Assembly (NCBI GenBank): GCA_018105865.1
Contig: CM030851.1
Location: 1,904,469-1,968,468 of the forward strand
Source of the DNA: Metaphire vulgaris
Taxonomy: Eukaryota > Annelida > Clitellata > Crassiclitellata > Megascolecidae
Length of the DNA: 64,000 nucleotides
Direction of reading: 5' to 3'
Part shown: piece by piece, positions 23,788 to 36,014 of the stretch
How the letters are laid out: each line of letters starts with the position of its first letter
Position numbering within the stretch: the stretch's first letter is position 1
Program-made: the position numbers and the translations under genes
Notes under the pieces: generated by a model
What the model saw: the letters and a program-made list of their open reading frames with translations, nothing else
Told to the model about the DNA's origin: nothing
Databases searched by the model: none

Positions 23788-25330
23788 GTGACATGTTCTG
23801 CTACATCTGTGGAGAGTTTACGTAATAAATCACAGAAGCGGAGTATGACAGCAATCATAAAGAAAGGATATGAGTTATACTTTGGATGCAAAATTGGCGA
23901 CCAGGACAAAGTATGGGCACTTCATGGGTTGTTCATCTTGTGCTACCAGTCTGGTAGCTTGGCTTGCAGGTAAGCGTCCATCCATGCCATTCACCCCCCA
24001 ATTAACATAAAGAGCAGAATAATCAAAACGGATTGCTATTTCTGCATGACGAATGTTTGACAGGATTTTCTTCAAAGAATAGGAAAATATTGAGTATCCT
24101 AACCTTGCCTCGGCAATGAGACCAGTTCCACACGACGAGTCTTCCTGTTCCAACCTCCCCGAGTTTTGGACACTGGAGGACGAGGACGAGCATGCAGAGA
24201 CAGATGAAATGCTGCAGATAGTTGATGATTCAGCTACGGAAGACCCAGAGTTTGAAAACCATCGACATCCAGCAATCCTCATTTGATTTCTCAGGCAGAG
24301 CTCAATGATCTGGTCAGAGACTTAGATTTGTCAAAAAAAATCAAGCAGAATTGCTTGGATCTAGGTTGCAAGGATGGAATCTGCTCTCCAGGTACAAAAT
24401 TTTAGTATTTCGTTAACGGCATGAAGACTTGACTCGATTCTTCAAAAAATCGATGCTCTTACTTTTTGCATTGACATTGATGGATTGCTTTATCCGAATG
24501 GCGACTTTTGATGACTCTTCGCACTTAAGTTTAAAGCCATGATTAAGGCACAATGGCAATTCATACCCTTCAGTACCCATTGGACATGCCATCAGCTGGT
24601 TGAAACACATAGACTACTAGAGATACAACTAGAATATATGTGGAGATCTGAAAGTTGGCAATTCTACTGGTCAAGCTAGGCTACCCAACTGCTGCTTTCT
24701 TTGATCCCAGCCGAGCTAGAGATTCAAATGTTGAGAAAGGTCTGGAACACCTTTTCAGGGACTTGGTTCCAGGACAGAAGAACGTTAAACATGATCCTCT
24801 CACTGATCCTCCGCATTTATCTCCACCTTTGATCAAACTTGCTTAATGAAAACTTGTTTCAAGAACGAACAAAGAAAGCGAGTTACAACCAGTCATACTT
24901 ACGACAGAGGTTTCAGTTACCAGTGATGCTAAAATAAAAGAAGGCGTTTTTGTTGGCCCACAGATTTGAGAGATGCTCAAGGACAGTCACTTTGAGGGCC
25001 TTCTGCAGGGTGCCGAGCATGTTGCCTGACAGCCTTCAGGGATGTTGTTGCTAACTTTCTGGGCAACTCACAAGGCGCCAAACTATGTTGAACAAGTTGG
25101 AAATCTGCTCTCTTACAAGGCAATGAAATGCAACATGTCACTGAAGATACACTTCCTTCATTCTCACTTGGACTTCTTCCCCTCAATCTCGGCGCCGTCA
25201 TGATGAACATGGTGAAAGATTTCATTGCCAGCATCGAGAAACGCTACCAGGGAAAGTGGAGTCCGTCTATGCTCGGAGACTACTGTTGGTCACTGATACG
25301 TGAAGACAAAACAGTGACTACAAACGAAAA
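23788..25330 (+). pseudogene. Decayed conserved zinc-finger protein of the CACTGG transposon
   Basis: Stitching frames gives a colinear protein: DMFCYICGEFT, then YELYFGCKIGDQDK, CSSC with LAGKRPSMPF, DCYFCMTNV, EYPNLASAMRPVPH, an acidic linker, AELNDLVRDLDLSKKIKQ, then DIDGLLYPNG, DPLTDPP with LSPPLIKLA, AKIKEGVFVGPQI, CNMSLKIHFLHSHLDFFP and EKRYQGKWSPSMLGDYCW. From memory the same block order occurs in multicopy 'uncharacterized' proteins of many invertebrates; no function is assigned. Paired cysteines at the start suggest a zinc finger. Many stops and frameshifts make this copy dead. It lies between the matching CACTGG termini, so it is probably the transposon's own protein. Confidence 0.7.
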
Positions 25331-26075
25331 TCTACAGCAAAAACATTTCTAATTTTCTCATGTCTTGTCATTATTGCCTAGATCCTTCTGTAGGATTATG
25401 TTGCAGAAGACGTTACACTACTAAATGCTAAATTGTCGATTTCTTAAAAACCTGAGATACAGAAATTCTAATTACATATTTGTGTTCAGCAAGTCAAAAT
25501 CTATTAGTTTCACCAAAATTTGTAGAGGAAACAAAAACTTGCATAAAATTTGTTGACCAGTGTAATTAGTCCAATAGATCTTGACAATCCTATACAGTAC
25601 GTTCTGTTTCTTTGGTCACACGACCCTGTTTTGCACCCCCTGGAAAAATCTATGTGGACGCCCGTGAACATTGCCCTAATTACATATGTAATTAACCCAA
25701 GTGTGGCCATAAACAGATAACTTTATTAAACGAGGTTATATACAGTACTGACCAGCATATGTATCGAATATATGTAAAATATCATAATTCATGTAAATAG
25801 AAATGCATCTCTAAAACTATGTTATCAGATTACTGCAGAGAGGGGGGTGAGGGGGGTGACACACGACAACTAGCTTCCTTGGTTATTCACCAGCTGTGCC
25901 TTATGTCTCTGCTATGTAATCCTGTGTCTGATTTCTGTAAGATTTTAGCTTCCTCATAATACGGTACACAATTCCAAGCAAATTGATCAAATCGTAATTA
26001 AGTTAGTTGCAATAATTTAAAAACAATGGGGACATCATAGTTAAACTGACAATATTGGACAATGCATGCAAGATA

Positions 26076-26263
26076 CAGTAGAACCTCGCTATAATGTAAT
26101 TGATGAATGATGGATCAGTAAAATTCCGCAGTTTATATCTGAGGTATTACATTATATCCAGTACAATCCATTAGGGTAGCACATCAAATGGGACAATGCA
26201 TATTGTGGTACTTTACGAGCGATTATACGTTATAACCGAGTACGTTATATCGAAGTTCTACTG
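26076..26263. mobile_element. Tc1/mariner (pogo/Tigger-like) MITE
   Basis: Termini CAGTAGAACCTCGCTATAA and TATATCGAAGTTCTACTG flanked by TA on both sides. A related sequence is at about 3633-3783, and a CAGTCGAACCCTGA end near 12900. Confidence 0.75.
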
Positions 26264-26682
26264 TACGTTAAAATTCAATTCCATTCAAATGAATTCTGCT
26301 GGTCCCTTATAATTGGATTCTACTTCAATAACTTTATAACAGCAGCGCATTGCAATTCAATCTGTTATCTTTCTAGTTGACAGAATAATATTATTTGCAT
26401 GTAGAAGGGGATGTGATGATAGCTACTAGCTAGCACTTTATGGCAAAATGAGCAAACGGGAAATAAATGAAAACATAAAGAATAATCATAACAAGAAATA
26501 CCGGTACTTTACAGTTACAAGCATATTCTTCCTGACTGTTGGTCAGCTACAATAGGAATTTACATTACACAGTGGCAGGCTACCGGTAAGTAAGTACCGT
26601 AAGTTAAGTTAACCGTGAATCACTCAAACTGCTTTCTAGTCGGTCGGTTGGTCAGTCTATCTTCTGACCCGATGGCAACTCT

Positions 26683-27119
26683 CAGTGGCACAGCCAGGAT
26701 TCCAGAATAGGGGGTGCAGCAACACTTTCTGGCAGGGTTATTTCTAGGATTATCAATTTGGGGGGTCAGTATATTTTTGGGGTCCCTGTCCAAAAAGTCT
26801 GACAAGCAAAAGAAATCATCCCAGTCTATGATTGGGGTGGGGGTGTTTGGGGGTGTCGGTCTCAGACTGGGGGTATTGAGGGTGTTGGGGGGGTGTAAAA
26901 ATTATCCCTGCTTTCAGGTAAAAAAGTGACAATGAGCAAAGAAAACTTTGTCCTGTCAAGCACTTTCAGCTTTCACGCACTCTCCTTGATTTCATAATAC
27001 CCTACCCTCCCCACCCCTCCCACTCCCAACTACTCAACGGATTTGCACAAATCCCATGACCGGTCCCAGTCTAAATAGGGGGAACCAGCCCTCTCCCCCC
27101 CCCAATGGCTTTGCCAATG
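26683..27119. mobile_element. hAT MITE, CAGTGGCACAGCC family
   Basis: Ends CAGTGGCACAGCCA and TGGCTTTGCCAATG; duplication gcaactct / acaactct (7 of 8). The interior block 'cagggttatttctaggatta' is shared with 49383-49565. Confidence 0.7.
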
Positions 27120-27434
27120 ACAACTCTAATGACGGGCACTTTATCGATCAATACTTTCTCTGTTGAAGTGCAGCAACTTGAGAGTATTTATCGACATCAT
27201 TTTCATCTTCATTTATTCATTCTCAAACATCAAATATAGGCTTTTCCATTTGCAACCTGGCAAAAAAATTGTCTTACTTACGATATGGCTTCATCTCTCT
27301 TCTTCTCCTCCTCATAAGTTGCCATGTTTCCTATCCAGTTTTACTGTCCGTCTCTATGACATCATGTCAAGTGAGTGTCCGACAGAACATGACAAGAATA
27401 ACTAGTTGAGTGTTGGTTATCTTCTATGGAGGGA

Positions 27435-27438
<4 letters not shown>

Positions 27439-27476
<38 letters not shown>

Positions 27477-27508
27477 TCAGACAGACAGACAGACAGACAG
27501 ACAGAGAC
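27439..27508. repeat. (GA)n and (CAGA)n microsatellites
   Basis: A (GA)n run passes directly into (CAGA)n. Similar compound runs are at 27796-27901 and 45512-45665. The Ser-Leu or Arg-Glu frames here are artefacts. Confidence 0.9.
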
Positions 27509-27516
27509 ACAGAGAG

Positions 27517-27775
27517 CAGGGACGTCATTTGGGGGGGCAGGGGGGCATTTGCCCCCCTGATTTTTAGGGAGAAAATTTTTCGCCAATGTTTGTGTTATTT
27601 AGTTTTTTTATATGCCCTAAAGGAGTGCTTGATATCGAGCGAGTAATCTGTAGTAACTAACCGTGAAAATGACTGACAAGCAAAAAAAAAGGTCATCAAC
27701 TTTTTCGCAAACTTGTAACTTGTCAGGCTGAAAGTGTTTTGCCCCCCCCTGAAAAACGGTGAAATGACGTCTCTG
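27517..27775. mobile_element. hAT MITE, CAGGGACGTCATTT family
   Basis: Termini CAGGGACGTCATTT and AAATGACGTCTCTG with an exact 8-bp duplication acagagag, inside the GA/CAGA microsatellite. Confidence 0.85.
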
Positions 27776-27825
27776 ACAGAGAGAGATGCACACAGACAGA
27801 GATTGAAACAGAGAGAGAGAGAGAG

Positions 27826-27892
<67 letters not shown>

Positions 27893-28109
27893 AGAGAGAG
27901 ATCGTCTGTGCAGTAATGAGAAATGAAAATAAATAGAGGTCTCCAAACAATGGGAAGAATGAAAACACTATGGAAGAACATGCCTACCTGGATCTACAAC
28001 CTTGACCACTATGGACCACGGATTACAGACTGTGGATTTACCCAAATTGAGCACCAAGCTTTCGGGCAGCGCTATAGAAATTTCGTGTTTACTTACTTAC
28101 TTACAAAAA

Positions 28110-28740
28110 CTTGACACAAATACAAAACTGAAACTGTATAATGTAGTAATGATATCTCAAATTCTGTATGAATCAGAAACCTGCCCAGGTTCTAAAACAT
28201 TGAATAAGAAACACCTATTGGTTGCAGAGTTGAGCTGCCTAAGGGGCTGTCCATTAATTACGTCAAAAGATGGGGTGACGGGGTTTGAAAAGTTTGACAG
28301 CTGTTGACAGGGGATGGGAGGGTCAAGAGAAGCTGACGTCAACAATTTCATTTTTACAAACACCTGGTAAGCAAAAAATAGGAAATTCATGGAATACTAT
28401 TTATTGCAACAGAAAAAAGTCTGACATGCAAAAGGAAGGTTATCACCATAATATTATGACATTTGATGAGCAAAAATGGAAAAAGGTCATCACACCAAAA
28501 ATAATAACCTAAACTTTTACAGGGACGCATCACTGTTCTATAGGGGGGGAGTCAAAAGTTTTCTACATAATTATAGGGAGGTCTCTGAAAGTTTTACAGT
28601 TGTTGACAAGGAGGAGAGGGGTCAAAAATTGACCAAAAATTGTTGAAGTAATTAATGGACAGCCCCTAAGAAAATTGTAGGGTGTAAGCAAGCATTGCCA
28701 GTATGTAACTTTCTGGTTGCATGACCAGAGCCCTGTGTTA
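28110..28740 (+). mobile_element. LINE RT C-terminal fragment split by a MITE
   Basis: The frame TKLKLYNVVMISQILYESE, then LLVAELSCLR, breaks at a 422-bp MITE and resumes as KIVGCKQALPV after it. Joined words match RT C-termini of the 'AEM.FLRKVAGC' type. Upstream at 28050-28105 is a 'gcgctatagaaatttcgtg' repeat end with a (TTAC)n tail. Confidence 0.65.
28244..28665. mobile_element. TIR MITE, GGGCTGTCCATTAATTACG family
   Basis: Inverted ends GGGCTGTCCATTAATTACG and TAATTAATGGACAGCCC are flanked by CTAAG on both sides. Removing the element and one CTAAG restores the interrupted RT frame. A 5-bp duplication is unlike hAT; the superfamily is left open. Confidence 0.8.
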
Positions 28741-28816
28741 TACATTTACTTTACACATTGTAAGAGCATTTTACTTACAGAACAGGCAAAAAACAACATG
28801 TAGAGAACTTTCAAAG

Positions 28817-29143
28817 CAGTGGTGTAGCTAGGGGGTGCAGAGTGAACGGCCGCTCCCCTGGGGAAATTTTCAGAAAAGTGGCACCTTTTTCATTTGTCAG
28901 AAATGTAATAAAAAAATTTTTAAATAAAATAAATAAAATTAAAGAGAAGCAACAGACTACGGTATATCGGCCACGGGGTCATTTTTGTGCTCGTCAAGAA
29001 TTTTAGCTTGTCAGAGAAAAAAATTCGATGTGGCGGCGCCTGTTTATTCAGTTCGACAGGACTTTTTGATGTGGACTGAAAATGTGGCGCCTTTTTAATA
29101 TGCCCGCCGCTCCCCCTGGTGCTAAAGCCTGGCAACAACGCTG
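28817..29143. mobile_element. hAT MITE, CAGTGGTGTAGC family
   Basis: Ends CAGTGGTGTAGC and CAACAACGCTG; duplication tttcaaag / attcaaag (7 of 8). Confidence 0.72.
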
Positions 29144-29180
29144 ATTCAAAGGAATTTTAACCAGAAAAAGTACAACAATG

Positions 29181-29377
29181 CAGTGGCGGCAACATATGGG
29201 GGGTCTGGGGGACACGTGCCTCCTTATTGAATGTCTGGCCCCCCCGTTGGGACCCTATACTTACTACTACATACCTAACCATAATTCTATGACCTAACAA
29301 CAGATAGTTGGTCCCCCATGCTTAGAGGTTGTCACCCAAACGGCCCCCCTACTTGCCAAATCCTGGAGCCGCCACTG
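29181..29377. mobile_element. hAT MITE, CAGTGGCGGCAAC family
   Basis: Ends CAGTGGCGGC and GAGCCGCCACTG; duplication caacaatg / cgacaatg (7 of 8). The body 'gttgggaccctatact' is shared with 36324-36514 and, degraded, 35480-35700. Confidence 0.8.
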
Positions 29378-31202
29378 CGACAATGACAACAATAAAATAG
29401 CTTTACAGGCTGTATAAATCTAGCAGTATGTACTTTATACTCAAACATAATATCACAATCTAAGGTCACTTGATACTATAGCATTAAATAAATTAGCAAA
29501 ACTACATTCACAGATAAGATACTTGTGAATATGGGATCATGAGACTAGACGTGTCCTTATCTCTTTGCAAATACTCTTATCAGCAGTTGATTTGATTACT
29601 GTAATTCCTCATAAAATGATATACCGGTAACTATTTCATTAGTGTAACATTTCAGAAGTCCTAGTACAGTAATAAACAAAGTATCATCATACATTGTAAA
29701 TTTTAAAATGGTAAAGATTTCTGGAAAACTTGCTATTCATTCAGTAAACTCACCAACTGACTTTGATTTTGACATTTGTCTCATAATGCCTGAAGCCATG
29801 GCCATGAAAATGGTCTTATTAGAAGATTAGACCACTGCACCTCAAGCATGTGAACACCAAATGTAGCTGCAATATAATAATATAATTAATTATTATAATA
29901 CAATCAAAAAGGAAAACAATGAAAAATATACAATAATGAAGTCTTAAATATTTAAATTTTACACCAAAGACATTAAAAATATAATTAAAACTTGTTCAAA
30001 ATCTGGAGAAATTAAGCGAATTTCATTGTTATTTAGTATCAATCAATCAATCAATCAATAAACTTCTATGGCGCCACTATCATAATACCCGATGGCGCTC
30101 TAAATCCAAATTGAATTAGATAATAATAACAACCAAGAAGCCACAGTATGCCTACGGGGTCATCTTAATGCATAATGCATTTAGAGGTATGCCTGAATAT
30201 CCCACTAGAACTGATATTGCAAATCTCCCTAATTTGTCACGCAATTTGAACCAGATATGGCAACGGGTCAAAAAGGTCATAGTTCAAATGGGGTCACGGA
30301 CACTTAAAGACCGCAGGTGCAGTAATGCAACACTGTGGAATTTTAAGTTCATGTCCACTGACAAAATTCAATATTTGCCCTGCAATCTTTGCATCCACTC
30401 TGTGGAAATGACGGTTACTCTTGATTACTTGTTGTGTTTGTAAGATTATTTGATTGTTTTGTTCTCTCGGTATTTGACTGTAGAGTAGTTATGTTTTTTT
30501 GGTATTTGACTGTAGTGTAGTTCTGTGTTTTTATGTGTGTTCTTTACTCAGATCAGTTTTGATATGGCTTAACAACATTGAAAGGATAACTAAAGATATT
30601 AATTACACCTGACTAGTGTTTTATCTATGTCTTTTTTTTGGGGGGGTGGAATTCTCTCTCCCCAAAACCACCCACCCCCTGACCCCCAAAATCCCAGCAC
30701 TGACACAAATTTTTGCATTGAACTGTGTCTCTTCCCCTCCAGCAAAGTCAATTCCTCCATCCCCCCCAAAGGCCTGGAGTTTGGATAAAACACTGCCCTG
30801 GCCCATGAGTCATGGGTCATGTGGGTCAGAGCCTCAGAGGTCAAGGGAGCACAGGTCAATTTGAATGACTCATTGCCGTCTCTGATTTGAATGGTCCTAT
30901 GGATATAACAATAACTGTATTGACTACAGCAGCATTTGGCAAATTAAATATTTTGAATAAAAATGGTACCAAGACATTAAAAATTATTATTACTGCAAAT
31001 GTGATGATTTGATGCCAAATATAAATAGATGAACCAATATAAAATTGTCAATCACATTCATGTAATGCCAGTATTGGCATTTCATACGAATATCTTTTCT
31101 GGATTGGCTTCAGATTGAAAGTATGTACAAGATTACAATAGAATTAATTAAATAATTGAACATAAATCATAGAGGATGGGATCACATAGAAATAGCTGGC
31201 TG

Positions 31203-31369
31203 CAGTGTTGCAGTTGTGAAATTTGAGCTGGGGGGAGGTTTGAGGGCTGAAATTCAATGAATGACAGATATACTGCATGTACCCAATATGTGATTTTTGG
31301 GAGGGTTGAAAAGTTAGCTGGGGGGCGGGTTCAACCCCCCCCCCCAATCACCCGGCAACTCCAACACTG
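31203..31369. mobile_element. hAT MITE, CAGTGTTGCAGTTG family
   Basis: Ends CAGTGTTGCAGTTG and CAACTCCAACACTG with an exact 8-bp duplication gctggctg. A partial relative is at 37876-38000. Confidence 0.85.
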
Positions 31370-32257
31370 GCTGGCTGTAAGCTTAAGGCACATTTCTTTT
31401 TCTATGGATTTTGGGCATTCTGGCACATTTCATATCCGTTTACAGATCTGCAATAATTTAATAAATTCGTCCAAGCATATAATGAAAACCAGTTAAAACC
31501 GGTTACAATGTTCTGCCGGACAAGAGTAAAAACAATCTGCAAAAAAATATCCCACATTGTAACAAATGCGACGATGGCGGATGCGGTGGTGGTGATGATG
31601 ATAGCACTCTGCTGCAAATATGAGTTGCAAATATTTGTCATCCACACCGGAAGTACAGCCTATCAGCAATAAATCATTTGATAATATATGTCAACCATCA
31701 AAATATCTCCTAATTTGGCTATTATCCTGAAATTCCCACGTGCATTTTCCAATGAGATAAACTCCAATACTATGTCTAGAGAGTCTATACTGTACATGTA
31801 ATGGCAATTACCGGTATTTTCCACAGAAAATATCTGTCAATTTACTTGCAGCTAATAGCCTAATACCATGAACAATATGAAAATTATTCTCTCACAAAAT
31901 TAGTCATCTCCAAACACATTTTATACACAACCACTGGATACATACAGTAATGTAATGCAATAAGCCTATAGCATTTATATAGTGCCTCATTTTAATGTAT
32001 AAAATATATATTATATGCATACTATGTCTGTGTTATATTACCTATACATCAAATTAACATACAGATATTAAACAAATATAAAATTGCTTATTCACTAGAA
32101 CATAAAATTCAGACATTTCAGCTTTACAAATTTAAATTTAACCCTCATCCCGCTATGGGTGGTTGACATTTTTGAGACCTGAGGAGATATTTTCAAGCAC
32201 TTTTAGCAACCTCTACAAGGTTCACTTACCGGTACACACATTTAGGTATATGTTGCT

Positions 32258-32795
32258 CAGTGTTGACTAATAGTTGACTAGACTATTTCAATACTATTGC
32301 CAATAGTTGAGCTTAAACACTATTTAAAATAGTTTTTCAATTGCCAATAGTTCACATCTATTTAAATAGTATTTAAATACTATTTAATTTTTCAATGTTA
32401 AGATGAAAACTGCATTATCATTTATCACTGGCGAATGTTATAATCTAAAAGCACTGTCACTAGTTATCTGCATGATAAGTAATACAGTCCTCTGTTAGAT
32501 TATTCACCAAAAGTCTTGATTAATCTTGAGGAACAGCAGTGTCTCAAATGTTTTGTTACTTAAGCGATTTCTACGCTTTGAGAATCATATCCCCCAGTCT
32601 GTCAGTTTGCGGTTTTGTTGAGATGATAACATATAGAACTATTTAAAATCAAGTATTTATAAATAGTGCTAAACTATTTATAACTACTATTTAAATAAGT
32701 AAGTTCGCTAGCTATTTAAAATAGTTGCTTAAATAGCTTAGAACTATTTAAATAGTATTTAAATAGTATTGACTATTTCAATAGTTACAACACTG
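32258..32795. mobile_element. hAT MITE with long AT-rich palindromes
   Basis: Ends CAGTGTTGACTAATAG and CTATTTCAATAGTTACAACACTG with an exact 8-bp duplication atgttgct. The interior is built of repeated ATTTAAATAGT-type words that are self-complementary. Confidence 0.88.
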
Positions 32796-32903
32796 ATGTT
32801 GCTATTTTTTTGCTACGGTGGTTACAGAGCTACAACCATTTTACCAAAGAAACTCAGATGGATGGATACCACTTCATGAATTCATCCTTATTGAGTGCTT
32901 ATC

Positions 32904-33327
32904 TTAACCCCTAAACCAGCGGTTCTCAACCTTTATAGTGCCGCGACCCTTTTAATTCAATTACCCATGATGTGGCGACCCCCAACGGTTAAATTATTTT
33001 CGTTCACAATGTAAACTGCTAAAAGTAATAATGCTACGACAATAAAAATGTTTGAAATTGTTATTAGTTAATTGTCTCCATGTCTATCCTCGAATGACAA
33101 TTATAGTAAAACAACTAGTACGTCGTAACTACCACTGAGGAAATTTTGTACAATAACAATAAAAGAGACAACCTCATATTTCTGATGGTCTCGGGCGACC
33201 CCTGGCAAATAATCATTCGACCCCCGTGGGGGTCGCGACCCACAGGTTGAGAACCGCTGGCCTAAACCATAAGATACTTTGTAACTATATGCAATGTAAC
33301 CGAGTACACTCGATTCCAGTGGGTTAA
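32904..33327. mobile_element. piggyBac-like micro-MITE interrupted by a hAT MITE
   Basis: TTAACCCCTAAA on the left and GGGTTAA on the right are the halves of the element family seen at 4766 and 12104. They share 'gtaaccgagtacactcg'. The insert is the hAT copy at 32917-33259. Confidence 0.7.
32917..33259. mobile_element. hAT MITE, CAGCGGTTCTCAACC family
   Basis: Ends CAGCGGTTCTCAACCTTTA and AGGTTGAGAACCGCTG; duplication ccctaaac / gcctaaac. Close sibling of 20137-20478. Confidence 0.92.
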
Positions 33328-33553
33328 GAGTTAATTCTAATGAATGCCTTTAAACCTAAACTCTAACTCTGGCATCCCAGAGCATGGATTGGAACAGTCG
33401 TCTAAATTCTATTTCTAATCTATCTCTGAGTGCAGTAAACAGGGCCATAAACCTGCTTTGCGCCAATAGCTTCAATTTCAAGATGTAATGTCTAAATGAA
33501 AAATTATGACAGACTTACAGGAAGGTCAAATACAATGAAAGCAAAAGTAAAAC

Positions 33554-33881
33554 CAGTGGCAGTTCCAGGATTTCTTGGTGGGGGGATGAAATGAATCCAT
33601 AGGAAGTTGGTGGGGAGGGGATGAAAAGAGAAGGAAAAAATTGATAAACTTTGCCGGAAAAGGCTGACAAAAGAGATTTTTCCTTAATTTTACTTCTTAC
33701 TACACTTTTTAACTTTACTACCTCAAAAATAGGTTGACAAGAAAAAATAAAAAGGTCATCCACAGTTTTTTCCCAGTAGTTTAACTAGACTTTTACCCAA
33801 AAATAGGTGTTTCACAAGCAAAAAATCCGGAAGTCTGGTGGGGGATGCATCCCCACTTATCCCCCTCGTGGAACCACCGCT
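33554..33881. mobile_element. hAT MITE, CAGTGGCAGTTCC family, decayed right end
   Basis: The left end is CAGTGGCAGTTCCAGGATT. The right end GTGGAACCACCGCTA has mutated and no target duplication is left. The body matches 43661 and 52070. Confidence 0.75.
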
Positions 33882-34019
33882 ATGATGCAAATGATGTAAA
33901 AGAGTCTAAAATAAAATTCAAAGCAAACATTTCGTGTGTGAATTGGAATTGCATTGGACAGAAACCAATGTAAAATGAAATGTGATTGACATAATTATGT
34001 ATTTCATGACATCTTGCAG

Positions 34020-34118
34020 GATATATCTGTTACTGTTAATTATACTGATAGGTTATCTGTTACTGTTAGGGTATCTGATACTGATAGGTTATCTGTTACT
34101 GTTAGGGTACATCTGTTA

Positions 34119-34166
<48 letters not shown>

Positions 34167-34190
34167 TCATCATCATCATCATCATCCAGC
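34020..34190 (+). repeat. Tandem TATCTGTTACTG words and (ATC)n microsatellite
   Basis: 34020-34118 repeats 'ggttatctgttactgtta' with small variations, followed by (ATC)n to about 34190. The poly-His frame across it is an artefact. Confidence 0.75.
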
Positions 34191-35244
34191 TCCATGGGTG
34201 CTGTACCCGTAGGTGTCAACAGCCTGAATCACAATTTGTCTCCATCTTTCTCAGTCCTGTGTCATTCTGATCAGTGTGTGCAGCTGTTCCCCCATTTTTC
34301 TATATCATCCAACCGCTCTCTTCTCCCTCTTCCATTTTCTCCATCCATTGTTCCCAGCATGATCTTCTTCACCAGTCTATTTATTGTCTTTCATCCTGCA
34401 TATGTGCAGGATGTGCATAACTGATATTAATTGCTTGAAATGTAGTATAATATTAGGGAAGTCTATGTCTGTTGCCATTAATATACATTTTACAGCCAAA
34501 TAACCACACAATCTTGGAATTAAATGGACCTAAAACATGAAAATCTGAAATCGTTAAATTTCCATATGGTGGTTACGTTAGATGGTTAATTTTTGGTACT
34601 AGGTGAACAAAATCAATAGCATGAACTACCATTTTTTGTAGAGATTTGAATACAGAACCTAAGGTAATGGTGCAAAACACATATACAATTTTCCGAGACA
34701 GGACTGAAATACACGAGGAGATGGCAACCAACCTTTACACATACTAACTTATACATAATAATTAACTAACTGTTAGAATAGCGTATGAAAAAAGTCTAGC
34801 AGTGCAAGTATTCCGCCTTTAATTGATTATCATCTGTCTTACCTGTTTCCTTGGTTTGCAGTAGGCACAATTCGTACGGTCATCAATCTCACTCACTAGG
34901 CACTAGCGCATCTTTAGTGGGATATAGGAGAGACACACAGCGTCCAATATGTATCCTCAGTATATTATTACCACGGCTCGGATAACAATGCCTGCAATGT
35001 TTTGCGATGTCCTCCCCATCTCAACTTGCGCCAAGACAGACGCAGTGACCGGGGGTGGGTGGTGGGGTGGGCGAGGGAGAGGGAGAGAGGAGAACACAGA
35101 CATTCTGCACCCTCCTTCCTTTACGAGGGAAGAACGCCCAGACTGAATTACGCTTGGCATAGAAGAGGGGCATGCATTGACTGTGGCTGCCAAAGAGAAC
35201 GAGAGACAAACAAGTTGACAGCGAAGAATAACCATAAAAAGCAA

Positions 35245-35320
35245 CAGGCAGACAGACAGACAAACAGACAGACAGACAAACAGAGAGACAGACAGACAAA
35301 CAGAGAGACAGGCAGGCAGC
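35245..35320. repeat. (CAGA)n microsatellite
   Basis: Imperfect (CAGA)n with CAAA and GAGA variants. It explains the Cys-Leu-Ser-Val frames on the - strand. Confidence 0.85.
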
Positions 35321-36014
35321 TCAGACAGGCAGCTGGTGGTAGCGGTGGTGGAATTGACGACGGAGGGGGTGGCAGTCGTACCTGGTATGGTGACTCACCT
35401 GGCACACAACGGACCTAGAGGAGAAAGAGAATATGGCACAGTGTGGAAGCAGAGGGCACGGTGGAAGCATTTGGCGCCCAGGGCCAGTGGTGGAACGGGG
35501 GGCAGATGAAACCGTGCCCCCTAGATGAGCCTTGATGGCTGTTCAGAATGGCCCTTCCCGAGTTGGGACCCTCAAGGCTCAGGCGGCGCTGATCTCCGTT
35601 ACATACATTAAACAACAAATGGTTGGCCCCCATGATTACGGGGCCAGTGTTCTCACCCAACGGTCCCCACTTTGCGGAAATCTTAGATTTGCTATCGCCA
35701 GATGGCGAAAGAAGGCTGAGTCGACCTTAGGGCTCTGAGTGGAAGAGAACCCGAGATGAAACGCTGTTACTATTAGATGACATTGATGTTGATGGCTGTT
35801 CAGAATATAAACTGATAATAATTATTATGCTTAACTATAGGATGTCTATTTCCTAAAATGCACCAAATTGTCGACACCACTAGGCCTACTGGGGTTTTGG
35901 GCTCAACCGGTGGGGGGAGGGTTACACTGCCAACAAATCGAATCCGGCTGACAGGAGGACACGGCACAACAAATTGTCAATTATATTTGAAACGAGGCCC
36001 TACGCTGTAATAAA

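Larger units (their letters stand above)
22057..25562 (+). mobile_element. CACTGG-ended DNA transposon with a zinc-finger ORF remnant
   Basis: Inverted termini CACTGGTCAACAAGG...TTTTTGTTTCC and GGAAACAAAAACTT...TTGTTGACCAGTG are flanked by TAA (22054-22056, 25563-25565). CACTR ends with a 3-bp duplication resemble the CMC (CACTA-Mirage-Chapaev) group; that placement is inference. The interior holds a decayed + strand gene (23788-25330), an AT-rich leader, a reversed LINE fragment (22460-23720), and at 23205-23240 a scrap of the CAGCGG hAT MITE. Confidence 0.72.
21899..25666. mobile_element. hAT MITE (GGGCGTC ends) split by a 3.5-kb transposon
   Basis: The outer ends TGGGCGTC and GACGCCCGTG are flanked by an exact 8-bp duplication aacattgc (21891-21898, 25667-25674). 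The intact relative at 39384-39587 is only 204 bp. The excess length here is the inserted element at 22057-25562. Confidence 0.8.

Noticed and set aside
27595..27981. Ser-Leu-rich open frames
   Set aside because: (GA)n repeat translated; likewise 45423-45748 and 58004-58222.
30168..30443. 91-aa open frame
   Set aside because: Resembles transposase target-search text only loosely (NLxxNLNQIWQRVKK); no termini or supporting context, so it is not called.
35002..35418. 138-aa open frame
   Set aside because: Mostly a (CAGA)n microsatellite with a Gly-rich end; no splice or family support.
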